This document shows positions 43,113 to 52,594 of a DNA stretch of 64,000 bases, piece after piece. How positions within the stretch are numbered: the first letter of the stretch is position 1; every line of letters begins with the position of its first letter. A program made the position numbers and the translations under genes. The notes below the pieces were generated by a model. That model did not search any database and was not told where the DNA came from. It was given only the letters and a program-made list of their open reading frames with translations. The stretch covers positions 184,822,301 to 184,886,300 of the forward strand of contig OW386285.2 of NCBI GenBank assembly GCA_936432065.2. The letters are read 5' to 3'. Source of the stretch: Rutpela maculata (taxonomy: Eukaryota > Arthropoda > Insecta > Coleoptera > Cerambycidae).

Positions 43113-44429
43113 ATGGATGAACAAAATGAGCAGTGCGAATCCGATGGATATTCACAGGGATGGCCAGCCCTCCCGGAGAATTTAGTGAACTGTTCTGACT
43201 CGGAGAGCGATGCATCCTGCTACAGTCTCGGAAGGAGAACGCCGACCGGAAACGCAGTGAAAAGAGCGAGAGAGCAGGGAACCAGAACGTCGTACGACAG
43301 TGGCTCCGACAGTCAAAATAGCATCAAAGCGGCGCCGACGCGCTTGACGCCTCCGACGCCCCCAAAACCAGTGACGCTTCGGAAGCAACAAAACAAAACG
43401 GAAGATCTCCCCAAAACGGACATAGCAACACTTTTTAAATTGCAGCCACTTTTTAAATTGCAGCCAAAAAAGCTAAGATTGACTGATGAGGGAGACCCAT
43501 CATTTACCCACCCGGGGATGTCAAGGCAAACTATAATGCCACCACCGACGGCGCCAATTAAAACATCAAATCGACATGAGGGCAGAGCCATTGTCGATCA
43601 GGACATGGAGGTGGTGCCGCCACAGCCAGTCATCGAACCGGAGCAGGAAATGGCCGTACTCCCCCAGCCTGCTAACAAGAAACCGCCGCCAATAGTGATC
43701 CACGGTAGGCTGAATGATCACAAAAGGATCAATACATTCCTAAAGAGCAGGCTGCATGGGGACTACACCTGGAAACATTCGGCAAATTCAACAATGCTCC
43801 AATTGACCAACAAAGGCGACTGGACTACAATGAACGACTATTTCAATGAGGGGAAGGTGGAATACCACACATACACCCCAAAGGATGAAAAGTCCCACGC
43901 CTTTGTTCTTCGGGGTGTATACCACGACGTGGACGTAAAGGAACTCAAAGAAGAACTAGAACAGGTGCACAAAATCGCCGTCCGAGATGTGTACACAATG
44001 AGGGGAACACGCTTCCCCCTGTACATGATAATTATGTCAAACGAGGTCACGCTGAAGGAGTTGCAGTCACGGGTCCGTTGCCTTGACCATACCTCCATTC
44101 GGTGGGAACGGCAAATAAATTCAAAAGGCATAATCCAATTCCACAGATGCCAGCAGTGGGGGCACGCGACTTCGAATTGCCATGCAACCCCTCGCTGCGT
44201 CAAATGCACCGGCTCCCACTTAACGAAGGCATGCATCAAGTCAAAGGACGAACCGGCAAAATGCTGCAACTGCGACGAAGCGCACACTGCCAACAGCGTG
44301 ACATGTATCGTGTACAGGAGGCGCATGCAGCAAATAGACCAGCGGACTGCGAGGATTCCACCACCCCCGCAAATGAAGTACGTGGCGGCGCCACCGCCGA
44401 AAACTAACGCATGGACACAACGTGTCTAA
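43113..44429 (+). CDS. Jockey LINE L ORF1: zinc-knuckle RNA-binding protein
   Basis: 438 open codons starting MDEQNEQCESDG. The N-terminal half is acidic, then serine/proline-rich (SESDASCYSLGRR, RLTPPTPPKPV). It is followed by the PRE_C2HC-like domain (IVIHGRLNDHKRINTFL, YTPKDEKSHAFVLRGVYHDV) and three Cys/His clusters near 347-397 (CQQWGHATSNC, CVKCTGSHLTKAC, CCNCDEAHTANSVTC), with a proline-rich end. It acts as the element's RNA-binding Gag-like protein. The stop at 44429 may reflect a frameshift: the next frame stays open with similar basic/proline-rich sequence (KSPNRKDQRSPPPTNNKP) to 44598, where LINE M begins. Higher G+C and codon use differ from the AT-rich neighbours. Confidence 0.83.
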   Translation: MDEQNEQCESDGYSQGWPALPENLVNCSDSESDASCYSLGRRTPTGNAVKRAREQGTRTSYDSGSDSQNSIKAAPTRLTPPTPPKPVTLRKQQNKTEDLPKTDIATLFKLQPLFKLQPKKLRLTDEGDPSFTHPGMSRQTIMPPPTAPIKTSNRHEGRAIVDQDMEVVPPQPVIEPEQEMAVLPQPANKKPPPIVIHGRLNDHKRINTFLKSRLHGDYTWKHSANSTMLQLTNKGDWTTMNDYFNEGKVEYHTYTPKDEKSHAFVLRGVYHDVDVKELKEELEQVHKIAVRDVYTMRGTRFPLYMIIMSNEVTLKELQSRVRCLDHTSIRWERQINSKGIIQFHRCQQWGHATSNCHATPRCVKCTGSHLTKACIKSKDEPAKCCNCDEAHTANSVTCIVYRRRMQQIDQRTARIPPPPQMKYVAAPPPKTNAWTQRV

Positions 44430-44823
44430 AATCAGACGCAACGACAAGAGCCCCAACAGAAAAGACCAGAGGTCACCTCCACCAACAAACAACAAGCCAG
44501 CGGAGCCAACCATTAAGCTCATTGGAATCGGGAATGGCCCAGCTCCAAAATTTGCACCAAACAACGAAGAGACTGGCCTCTTTGGTAAATTTTGATGTGA
44601 TAATGGTCTGATTCTCGAACTAATCTACAGTGATCTTAGAAATACAGTAACAAATGTAAAATTAAATAGGAAATATAGCAAGAATAATATAGATCAACTT
44701 ATCACTTATTTAAGCAAAGAAACATGGCTCGATATTTACAACAGTAATACTGCTGAAGGGAAGTGTACTGCCTTCCACAATACATTCATATATTACTACA
44801 ACTTATGTTTTCCATTAGTCCCT

Positions 44824-46776
44824 TTGGAGGATAGGAAAGAAAATAAACAAAATTGGGTAACCCCCGAGGTCACTATAGCAAAAAATAGATTATTGTTTTT
44901 GCACAGCTGTTATAGGCAGCACCCTACTGATCAACACAAACAAATTTATAAGAATTACAAAACGGAATATCACCAACTGTTAACTCGGGCCAAACAAAAG
45001 TATCATCAGAATCGCCTCAATAAATCGGACAACTATAGCAAAACTGTATGGGATATAATAAACCTTGAAATGGGTGGGAAAAATCAAAGAGTCTCGTATC
45101 CTGATAATTTAACTGCTGATCATTTTAATAGATTTTTCATTAATAATGCTGAATCTATTGTGCATAACTTGCCAACATCTCATATTAATACTGTAAACTT
45201 CATGGACGTAAACTTGCAAACTAGTAATTCTATGTTCTTTAATCCTGTTACAGCCGAAGACATCAAGACAGTAATTAATAAATTAAAAAATAAAAAGACC
45301 GAGGATATATATGGCATCAATATATACATAATAAAAAAATGTGTAAATCTACTAAGTGAACCTTTAGCTGGTTTAATTAATATATGCATTGTCCAGGGAC
45401 ACTTCCCTGATTCATTGAAAAGGGGGAAAGTGATTCCTGTACATAAAAAAGGGGATAACACTCAGCTTGAAAATTACCGACAGATTTCAATTTTGCCATC
45501 CATATCAAAGATCCTAGAAACTGTGATGTCCAACAATTTGATTTCTTATCTAGACTCAAATGCAATATTAAGTGCTCAACAATTTGGTTTTAGGAGGGGA
45601 TTGTCTACTTCAGACGCAATCTTAGCCTTAACCAACATGATTAAAAATGCGTTTGAAGGCAGAGATCGTTGCCTAGGAATATTTACAGATCTAACTGCAG
45701 CTTTTGACTGTGTGGAGCATAACATCTTAATAAATAAACTGGAATCTTATGGTATCCGGGGAAATTGCTTAAAATTATTTAGCTCCTATCTTGAACACAG
45801 ACAACAGCTAGTGCAGTGTGGTAGTGACATAAGTGAACTGATAGAAATTAAAAGAGGTGTACCACAAGGATCTGTGCTGGGACCATTACTCTTCCTTGTC
45901 TATATAAATGATTTACCTAAATCCTTAGAAACAATTAATGTGAAAACGGTTATGTATGCAGACGATGCAACATTTGTGGCCACTCTAAACAAGGAAGATG
46001 ATTCTCAGCACATCCTGAATAACATAATTGAGAAAGCAAAAGCCTGTTTTGCACCTAATCAACTGGTATTAAATGAAAGAAAAACTGTAAATATGCTATT
46101 CGAGTCTAGAATAAGCAACAACTCAAATCAAAATGCAAATAATGTCAAATTCTTAGGTGTTAATATAGATGTAAATCTAATATGGGATGAACATATTGAA
46201 GTTCTTAGTGGTAAACTAAATAAATCTATATATGCTATCAGAAAAATAAGGAACACCATTAATGAACAAGCAGCTTTAACAACCTACCACTCACTTTTTC
46301 ATCCACTTCTCACTTACGGGATAATGACTTGGGAGAATGCGGCACACAGTCACTTACAAAAATTATTTGTGATCCAAAAGTCAGCAGTAAGAAGTATAGT
46401 CAATGTAAATTGGGATGAAACGTGTAAACCAATATTTATAGAGCTAAAAATTATGGCACTGTTTTCTGTTATCGTGTATCAGAATTTGCTTTATGTAAAA
46501 CAGAACTTACAAAGTCATGTTGCACATAATGAAATCCACGAACATGATACAAGAAATAAGTTTAATCTGGTAACACCACAAAGCAGACTTCATAGAAACA
46601 ATAACTTTGGAATCAGTTTGTTCAACTCCTTGCCACAACACTTCCGCAACCTCACAATGATCAAATTCAAAAAGAAACTCAAAAACATATTAACACAGAA
46701 CTGCCTTTACAACATACGCGAGTTCTCTCAACTTATTGCTGAAAATAGAGACATTATTTTTGCCTCTGTTAACTAA
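44824..46776 (+). CDS. LINE M reverse transcriptase (ORF2, lacks endonuclease)
   Basis: 650 codons from the first Met; the frame is open upstream to about 44605. Linker with WVTPEVTIAKNRL, then a full RT: NKLKNKKTEDIYGI, GKVIPVHKKGDN, YRQISILPSISKILE, QFGFRRGLSTSDAI, TDLTAAFDCVEH near 286, GVPQGSVLGP near 344, MYADDATF near 378, VKFLGVNIDVNLIWDEHIE. The C-terminal region has LLTYGIMTW, IQKSAVRSIV, HDTRNKFNLV and NIREFSQ. All RT motifs look intact, so this is the best preserved LINE RT of the window. It has no endonuclease because of 5' truncation, so cannot mobilise itself. Confidence 0.83.
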   Translation: MEDRKENKQNWVTPEVTIAKNRLLFLHSCYRQHPTDQHKQIYKNYKTEYHQLLTRAKQKYHQNRLNKSDNYSKTVWDIINLEMGGKNQRVSYPDNLTADHFNRFFINNAESIVHNLPTSHINTVNFMDVNLQTSNSMFFNPVTAEDIKTVINKLKNKKTEDIYGINIYIIKKCVNLLSEPLAGLINICIVQGHFPDSLKRGKVIPVHKKGDNTQLENYRQISILPSISKILETVMSNNLISYLDSNAILSAQQFGFRRGLSTSDAILALTNMIKNAFEGRDRCLGIFTDLTAAFDCVEHNILINKLESYGIRGNCLKLFSSYLEHRQQLVQCGSDISELIEIKRGVPQGSVLGPLLFLVYINDLPKSLETINVKTVMYADDATFVATLNKEDDSQHILNNIIEKAKACFAPNQLVLNERKTVNMLFESRISNNSNQNANNVKFLGVNIDVNLIWDEHIEVLSGKLNKSIYAIRKIRNTINEQAALTTYHSLFHPLLTYGIMTWENAAHSHLQKLFVIQKSAVRSIVNVNWDETCKPIFIELKIMALFSVIVYQNLLYVKQNLQSHVAHNEIHEHDTRNKFNLVTPQSRLHRNNNFGISLFNSLPQHFRNLTMIKFKKKLKNILTQNCLYNIREFSQLIAENRDIIFASVN

Positions 46777-46981
46777 TTTTATTATTTTAATTTATTTTAA
46801 TATGTACCTGTAATTTTATCGTTCTATGTTTGTAATTTTACCATTTTATCGTAATTGACATTTTCATGTCATATTTTTTATCTTCATCTCTTCCGATTTA
46901 AAGACTGATTAATTTTCTGTACAGACATCTAATTTGTATTTATTGACTTGTCTATAATGTAAAATTTCTAAAGATGAATAA

Positions 46982-47003
46982 ATATTATTATTATTATTAT
47001 TAT
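46982..47003. repeat. (ATT)n tract joining LINE M and R4-like copy 1
   Basis: Seven ATT units. It serves both as the plus-strand tail of LINE M and as the minus-strand 3' boundary (TAA repeats) of R4-like copy 1. Confidence 0.8.
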
Positions 47004-47603
47004 GTGTTAAATTCTCCATCCTATTTACTGGTGGGTAAGTATACAAGTGTCGGCCGTGGCAAGACACTTGGAACTGGTGCATTTACAAGTGACAATTCAG
47101 AAAGGAACGTACGGTTGATGTAGTGTAGAGTATCACTGTTTTCTGTATGGCTGCGATTTTATTTGCTAAGCCTAGCTTCGTTAAGTTGATTACGAGATTT
47201 TTAGGAACCACTCCGGTTGTTGATATGATTAGTGGAATCACACTCACCCTCTCTTGGTGCCACATTTTTTGGATCTCTTGCCCAAGTCTTTGATATTTAC
47301 CGTCTTTCTCGGCGACATAGTTTTGGATGTTATGATCATTGGGGATCCCTATATCGATTATGCTAGCCTCCTTTGCAATTTTGTTGATTAGGATTATGTC
47401 CGGTCTGTTGTGGACGATTGTCCGATCCGTCAGCACAGATCGATCCCAGTATAGCCTGTGGGTGTTGTTTTCCAAGACTGGACTTGGGACATACTGATAG
47501 TGAGGCATCTCTTCTTTCAACAAGCCGTGTCGCTGTGCCAGCCCTTGGTGCACTATTTTAGCTACTTTGTTGTGCCTATTGAGGTATTCAGTAGCTGCTA
47601 ACA

Positions 47604-47604
<1 letters not shown>
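47004..47604 (-). mobile_element. R4/Dong-like copy 1, 5'-truncated between two ATT tracts
   Basis: A 600-bp minus-strand piece whose first codons follow directly on an (ATT)n tract (47605-47642) and whose 3' end enters another (46982-47003). Encodes only the endonuclease end of the R4-like protein. Dong, the R4-clade element described from silkworm, inserts in TAA repeats; this arrangement fits. Confidence 0.75.
47083..47604 (-). pseudogene. R4-like restriction-like endonuclease, C-terminal fragment
   Basis: 173 codons, beginning after the microsatellite at a Met that is not the native start. Sequence includes LAATEYLNRHNKVAKIVHQG, NRPDIILINK (RPD motif of restriction-like endonucleases) and ASIIDIGIPNDHN (downstream catalytic Asp). 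It ends near VILYTTSTVRSFLN. The zinc finger and RT are missing. The motifs place it with R2/R4-type LINEs, not with the AP-endonuclease LINEs nearby. Related to copy 2 (same RPD and DVAIP patterns) but clearly diverged. Confidence 0.75.

Positions 47605-47642
<38 letters not shown>
47605..47642. repeat. (ATT)n tract joining R4-like copies 1 and 2
   Basis: Twelve to thirteen pure ATT units between the 5' end of copy 1 and the 3' end of copy 2. Confidence 0.9.
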
Positions 47643-48942
47643 CTTATAATTTTCTCGACTATGTGTCGGTTTGCTGCCGGGACTCAACAAGAGTCCTAAG
47701 GCTTTCCTCTAAGTAATTATTCTCCGAAGAATATGGGCAGACCCTAACAGCGCGATCTTCTGCATTTCATAAGTGCTTGGTTTTCCCGGGATCTGCTCCA
47801 GATGTTTATGAAATCCTTTCTTGATGGTTCCCAGTGATCCAATTACCAGTGGCACTGTTTTAGCTTTCACATTCCACATCCGTTGTACCTCTATCTGCAA
47901 GTCCTTGTACTTAGAGATCTTCTCAGCTTCCTTGACCATGATGTTTTGGTCATCTGGGATGGCGACGTCGATGAGTAGACATGTCCTCTCTTTCCTGTTG
48001 TGAACCACAATGTCTGGTCGGTTGGCGCCAATAGTACGATCTGTCCTAATACTGTGGTCCCACATGATGGTACTGTCTTGGGTGTTGATGACTGGTTGAG
48101 GTTCGTGCTCATACCATTTGTTTGTGACCTCAGTACCCAGTTCCTTGCAGATCGACCAGTGTATGTAGCTGGCTACCTTATTGTGACGGTGCGTGTATTC
48201 TGTGGCAGCAAGCGTAGTGCATCCAGATAGTATATGGCTGATGGTTTCTTCCTTGGCGCCGCATATTCTACACTTACTGTCGACTCGCATGCCCATTATT
48301 TTTCGCTGGTGGTACCTTGTGCTGAGTGCCTGGTCCTGAGCGGCGACAATTAAGCTCTCAGTCTCTGCCTTCAGGTCTGAGCTACGCAACCATGCTACAC
48401 TAGCTTCTTTATCTATGTGTGTTTTATCCAGGTGTTTGAGGAACTGTCCATGTAGTGGTTTGTTTTTGCCAAGCTCAAGTCTTTGTTGTTCTATGCTGTC
48501 CTTCAGTGCTTGTAAATTCCTCGTTACATTGCCCTCAACTGACCTTGTGGTAGATATCGTGTGCGGATGTTCTTCGCAATGTTGATTAAGGAGTATTTGG
48601 CCTTGTGGGCTTCGTGTCTTTTTACCATTTTCATAAATTTGTCTCTGCCCTGTTCGATGTAATTACTCAGGCCAACGATGGCGATGTCATATGCGGCCTC
48701 TAATTCTATTAATCCGCGGCCACCATTCCTCCGTTTGATGTAAAGCCTATCGACATCGGCTTTTGGGTGGTGCATGCCGTGCATTGTAAGTATTTTACGA
48801 GTTCTTCTGTCCATATCTTTTATCTCGTCTCGCCTCCAGTCTACTATGCCAAAGCTGTATGTGGGGACAGGTACTGCTAGACTGTTGATGGCGTTGATCT
48901 TGTTCTTTGAGTTGAGCTTTGTCTTGAGTACCAGACGTACTC

Positions 48943-48943
<1 letters not shown>
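47643..48943 (-). mobile_element. R4/Dong-like copy 2, 5'-truncated between two ATT tracts
   Basis: 1.3-kb minus-strand element starting in the RT thumb directly at an (ATT)n tract (48944-48993) and ending in the tract at 47605-47642. Its 3' UTR of about 65 bp ends ATTATAAGAT before the TAA repeats. Confidence 0.8.
47709..48943 (-). pseudogene. R4-like protein, thumb to endonuclease, one frameshift
   Basis: First segment to 48524: KTKLNSKNKINAINSLAVPV, YSFGIVDWRRDEIKDMDRRT, LTMHGMHHPKADVDRLYI, GGRGLIELEAAYD, the conserved post-RT block of R2/R4 LINEs. After a frameshift near 48535 it continues to 47709. There it has LKAETESLIVAAQDQAL, a CX2CX8HX4C finger (CRIC...SHILSGC), NRPDIVVHN, LLIDVAIPDDQN and KYKDLQIEVQRMW. 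A single indel is the only break seen. The RT core is missing by 5' truncation. The finger and restriction-like endonuclease would direct target-site cleavage. Confidence 0.8.

Positions 48944-48993
<50 letters not shown>
48944..48993. repeat. (ATT)n tract joining R4-like copies 2 and 3
   Basis: About 16 ATT units, followed by TATATAA on the copy 3 side. Confidence 0.9.
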
Positions 48994-48999
<6 letters not shown>

Positions 49000-50910
49000 A
49001 AAGCCAGTCACCCTTTATACTCTGTGGCTCCGACACTCACAGAGGGGAGCTGGTAGTACCGGCAGCCACTCCCCACGTCCGTGGGGTGAGTGACTACTGG
49101 GTCCGAGAATCGTGTGCCCTGAGTAGACGTAATGAGCCGAGGATAATGGCCTTCTGCATCCTGCCGGCTAAGATCTCTGCCGAATTTCGGCATGCCGTTA
49201 TGATCTTTAGTTCTGAAAGCAGTGTGTGTCTCGTTCCACCGAGGGCTCCTATGATCAGGACCACTAGCTTAACAGTATGGCCAGGGTAAAGCCTGCGGAG
49301 CTCGAAGAGCAAATCTCGATATTTCGTCCGGTTTTCCTCCTCCTTCAAGACAATGTTATTCTCCGCGGGAGCCGAGAACTCCACGACAAACATTGTCTTG
49401 AGTTGGTGGTCGAGGAGGACCATGTCAGGCTTATTAGCTTGTATTTGCCTGACGGTGGGAAACGAGTAGTTCCAATAAATTAGACACTTCTCATTTCCCA
49501 CAACGGACTCAATATCCCCCGGAGCGTAAGGCAGCACTGGTGTCTCGTCTATCCCATACGAGTGCCTTAAGTGATAATAAAGCACTCGTAATGCTGCGTC
49601 GTGCCTCTGGATATAGGCCGAGACTGCATATACTGGACAAGCCGACAGCAAATGCATTAATGTCTCCGGCGCCCTGTGGCAGGTTCTGCAGCTGACGTCA
49701 GGGACCTCTATACCCATGACACGACTTCGATAGACGAGTGTGTTGAATACACCATCCTGGCACGCCATTATGAATCCCTCGGTCTCAGACTTCAGCCCGG
49801 CTGACCTCAAGAAAGCGAAGGTCAGCCTTTCGGATAAGCCGCGGTCTTCTATATTTTTATAGAAGACTCCATGCAATGGCTTATCCGAGTGTAGCTGCAG
49901 AAATAAATCAATTTCAGCAGCTTTGACTTGGGCTTTTTGCCGAGCAGGTTCCAACTCAGTGACAGAGTCGTGATTAACCCGCTCAGCGTCGAAGACCAGA
50001 CCGAGTTCATCGGCGGCTCTGCGTGCTGCCTTAAACAAAAAGGCTCCAACTCCTGCACTTTCATGGTCTCGGACCATGCAGAGGAGGGGATCCGAACTCC
50101 TTATGGCCTTACAGGCTCCATCCAGAACCATCCTGTTATGGAGACTCTCCAAACTCAAGAGTCCACGGCCTCCCCGATGTCGTGGGAGATATAACCGTGG
50201 AACGGAGGATTTAGGATGCAAACTCCTATAGAGATGCATCTTTTTTCGGGTGCCTACATCGAGTTGTCGCAGCTCCTCTTGATTCCATTTAATTACTCCA
50301 AAGGAGTAGAGGAGGATCGGAACGGCAAGCATATTGGTAGCAGACACCTTGTTCTTCCCCGACAGTTCTGAAGACCAGATCTGTCGGAGTTGGTGCTGAT
50401 ACTTGCCACGGAGAGCGTTTTTTACTACACTCACTTCTTGGGTGGAGCGTTGCTCGACACCCAAGTAAGTGTACGACTCTCCGGCATCTAGATGATGTAA
50501 GATGCTTCCGTCCACAAGCTGCGCATCCTCTCCGTAGTCACCGCATCGTCCTCTCTTGAGGTGGACTAGTGCACACTTGTCCAACCCAAATTCCATGCCG
50601 ACAGCCTGCGTGTACTCCTGTACCACCCTGAGGGCCTGGCGTAAATCCCTCTCTCCGGAGGCATAAAGTTTAAGGTCATCCATGTAAAACAGATGGGTGA
50701 CCTTATGCCTCCTGTCGCCGAGGATACCGCAGTTGTATCCACGGGTATTTCGAAGCGAAACGGATAATGGTAGTAGTGAGATGCAAAACAGAAGGGGGCT
50801 TAGGGAATCTCCCTGAAATACTCCCCTTCTGAACAATACCGGCTCTGTCTGGACTCTGCTATTACCCGATGTTATGGTAAAGCGAGTCCTCCAGAGCGGC
50901 ATGAGTTCTT
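48994..50910 (-). mobile_element. R4/Dong-like copy 3, 5'-truncated at a satellite
   Basis: 1.9-kb minus-strand element running from mid-RT to a 3' UTR ending GACTGGCTTTTATATA before TAA repeats. Its 5' end is fused to a GATTGAT/GAT satellite rather than to ATT. The ORF is intact over the whole length. Confidence 0.82.
49094..50903 (-). CDS. R4-like LINE protein: RT (partial), CCHC finger, restriction-like endonuclease
   Basis: About 600 open codons from the 5' junction. RT part: GVFQGDSLSPLLFCISLLPL, HLFYMDDLKLYA (YMDD box near residue 78), GLDKCALVHLKRGR. Thumb block: LRGKYQHQLRQIW, KNKVSATNMLAVPILLYSFG, HPKSSVPRLYLPRHRGGRGL. Then RLTFAFLRSAGLK, ETEGFIMACQDGV, a CX2CX8HX4C finger (CRTCHRAPETLMHLLSAC), KPDMVLLDHQL (RPD-like) and MFVVEFSAPAENN. 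The QGD.LSPLLF and YMDDLKLYA forms with this finger are typical of the R4 clade. The frame is better conserved and more G+C-rich than copies 1 and 2. It lacks the RT fingers, so it is not autonomous. Confidence 0.8.
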
Positions 50911-51153
50911 TCATCAATCATCAATCATCAATCATCAATCATCAATCATCAATCATCAATCATCAATCATCAATCATCAATCATCAATCATCAATCATCA
51001 ATCATCAATCATCAATCATCAATCATCAATCATCAATCATCAATCATCAATCATCAATCATCAATCATCAATCATCAATCATCAATCATCAATCATCAAT
51101 CATCAATCATCAATCATCAATCATCAATCATCAATCATCAATCATCAATCATC

Positions 51154-51224
<71 letters not shown>
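50911..51224. repeat. (ATCAATC)n then (ATC)n satellite
   Basis: Roughly 35 copies of a heptamer CATCAAT (50911-51157), then about 22 ATC units to 51224. It lies between the truncated 5' end of R4-like copy 3 and a LINE fragment. Confidence 0.92.
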
Positions 51225-51405
51225 ATCTGCTTCATATTTAAGATGTTTCTAAGGCATCTCTTTTGAAGAATAAGTACTTTATTTACATTTGAGGAGTTTC
51301 CCCAGAAAATAATATCATATCGTATGCGGGATTGTATGTAAGCATGATATGCAACAAATGCAGTTTCACAGTTGATGTTTTGTGATATAATTTTAAGGGC
51401 GTGAA
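51225..51405 (-). mobile_element. Jockey-like LINE scrap N
   Basis: Minus strand encodes LHALKIISQNINCETAFVAY, SRIRYDIIFWGNS, VLILQKRCLRNILNMKQ, the post-RT region of a Jockey-like ORF2. It then passes straight into the ATC satellite. Its other end meets the opposite-strand 3' part of LINE L at about 51405. Confidence 0.7.
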
Positions 51406-52475
51406 GTATTTGGGGGTTAACTTGGACAAACGATTGACGTTCAACACCCACGTTAACGACACAGTATGCAAGGTCTACGCCATGTCCAGGAGTCTGTATC
51501 CGCTCCTGGCAAGGGGTAGCAGACTCAACAGGACAAATAAAAAATTGTTGTACACGATGGTGATCAGGCCGGCCATTCACATACGCGGCGCCGGTGTGGT
51601 GCAGTATACCGGCCACGACAATGAGAAAACTTCGAGTTCTCGAACATAAATTTATGCGCCTCATCTCTGGTTCGGACAGATACACCTCCCTCAGAGATTT
51701 ATATGATCGTTGCCACGACATAACCCCACTAGCAGACTACGTCCAAGAAATTTCTCAAAAATTCTACGAATTCAAACTGGGCGATAGTCCGCTAACCCGC
51801 AACATAACCCGAATCAGACAGCATAATGCAATCCCTTTCGATATCCGACACCCCCTACCATACCAGGCGTTGCCTATTTTCTGGCCACCTCTCTAGCCAA
51901 ACTTTCCTATATGACAACTTCTTATTTCCCCACCTTTAATCTTTACTAAAACCCATAACTAACCTTCTCTATCCTCTTTATATTTTCTATTTGTTTTATA
52001 CTTTTTGTTCTTTTGTCCTTTTTGTTTCTAAATTCCATCTTGACCTATAAATTCGTAAAAACCAAAATATTTCTTACCATATATTTTTTAAAGTTCTACG
52101 GCATTTTCCTGGTGGCAGGAAGACCACCAGGGTGGAATTACTTCCAACGGGTTTTTTCGTTGAGTTCTGTTTTCCCGTGCCACCAACCAAAATTAAATAA
52201 GTGCTTTGCCTAGTGAGTGATAATTTTTTACAGTTTTCTTTTAATTAGCTTTAGGTCCGTGTGGACACATTTTTAATTTTATTTTAGTTTTTAAGTCTGC
52301 CCGTGACAGACAGGAGTACTAAGACATCCGTCCTTAAGCCAAACCAGACCTGCCTCGCCCAGCTCTGCAATCACCACGGCACTCAGCGCCGTGGTTGTCT
52401 GGCTGGCTCCGGGACAGGTTCCGGCAAGGCGCATAAATGTATATACAAATGTTTAATAAATTGTTATTGTTGTTG
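51401..52475 (+). pseudogene. Jockey LINE L ORF2 C-terminus and 3' UTR
   Basis: Plus strand: KYLGVNLDKRLTFNTHVN, then SMSRSLYPLL-type sequence and LLYTMVIRPA. A frameshift near 51600 follows, then LRVLEHKFMRLISG, RDLYDRCHDITPLADYVQ and a stop at 51896. A 580-bp 3' UTR ends with AATAAATTGTTATTG and TTG repeats at 52475. The TTG end is directly followed by the right copy of the target duplication. Higher G+C as in ORF1 of LINE L supports a common origin. Confidence 0.68.
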
Positions 52476-52515
52476 TTGCCTTTCAATCCAAAGGTCTCGT
52501 GTTCGATCCCTCACA
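52476..52515 (+). other. tRNA-derived sequence, right half with B box
   Basis: Begins with the duplicated TTGCCTTTCAATCCA and continues to GTGTTCGATCCC, a good polymerase III B box, followed by a T-rich stretch. Completes the tRNA-like unit whose left half is at 42697-42735. Confidence 0.5.
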
Positions 52516-52594
52516 TGGCGATTTTTTTTTCATATATTTTTTTTTTCACAACAAAGTTGGTATCACAAAATTTAGAATGTAATAAAATAATAAA

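Larger units (their letters stand above)
44602..47003 (+). mobile_element. Jockey-like LINE M, 5'-truncated, (ATT)n tail, intact RT
   Basis: Starts abruptly in the endonuclease-RT linker at about 44602 (frame open from there), runs to a stop at 46776, and has a 200-bp AT-rich 3' UTR ending AATAAAT followed by ATT units (46982-47003). Inserted just after ORF1 of LINE L. Its ATT tail is the boundary with the first R4-like copy. Confidence 0.8.
42736..52475 (+). mobile_element. Jockey LINE L, gutted and filled with nested elements
   Basis: The 5' UTR (42736-43112), ORF1 (43113-44429), ORF2 C-terminus (51401-51896) and 3' UTR with (TTG)n end (to 52475) are on the plus strand. They are enclosed by a 13-15 bp direct repeat (TTGCCTTTCAAGCCA at 42721, TTGCCTTTCAATCCA at 52476). 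The middle, which should hold the endonuclease and most of the RT, is replaced by LINE M, three R4-like copies, a satellite and a LINE scrap (44602-51400). The target duplication suggests both ends belong to one insertion; loss of about 2.5 kb of its interior is inferred. Confidence 0.65.

Noticed and set aside
43838..44564. Minus-strand open frames of 107-162 codons opposite LINE L ORF1
   Set aside because: Antisense shadows in a G+C-richer coding region.
48774..49289. Plus-strand frame with poly-isoleucine
   Set aside because: The poly-Ile is the (ATT)n tract; the rest is antisense to the R4-like ORFs.
50874..51266. 130-codon frame with repeated SSIINHQ and a poly-Ser end; on the other strand a poly-Asp end
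   Set aside because: It is the translation of the ATCAATC/ATC satellite; any frame through it is open. Not a gene.
42697..52515. A functional tRNA gene split in two
   Set aside because: D-arm is one base short and T-stem pairing is poor; a SINE or tRNA pseudogene is more likely.
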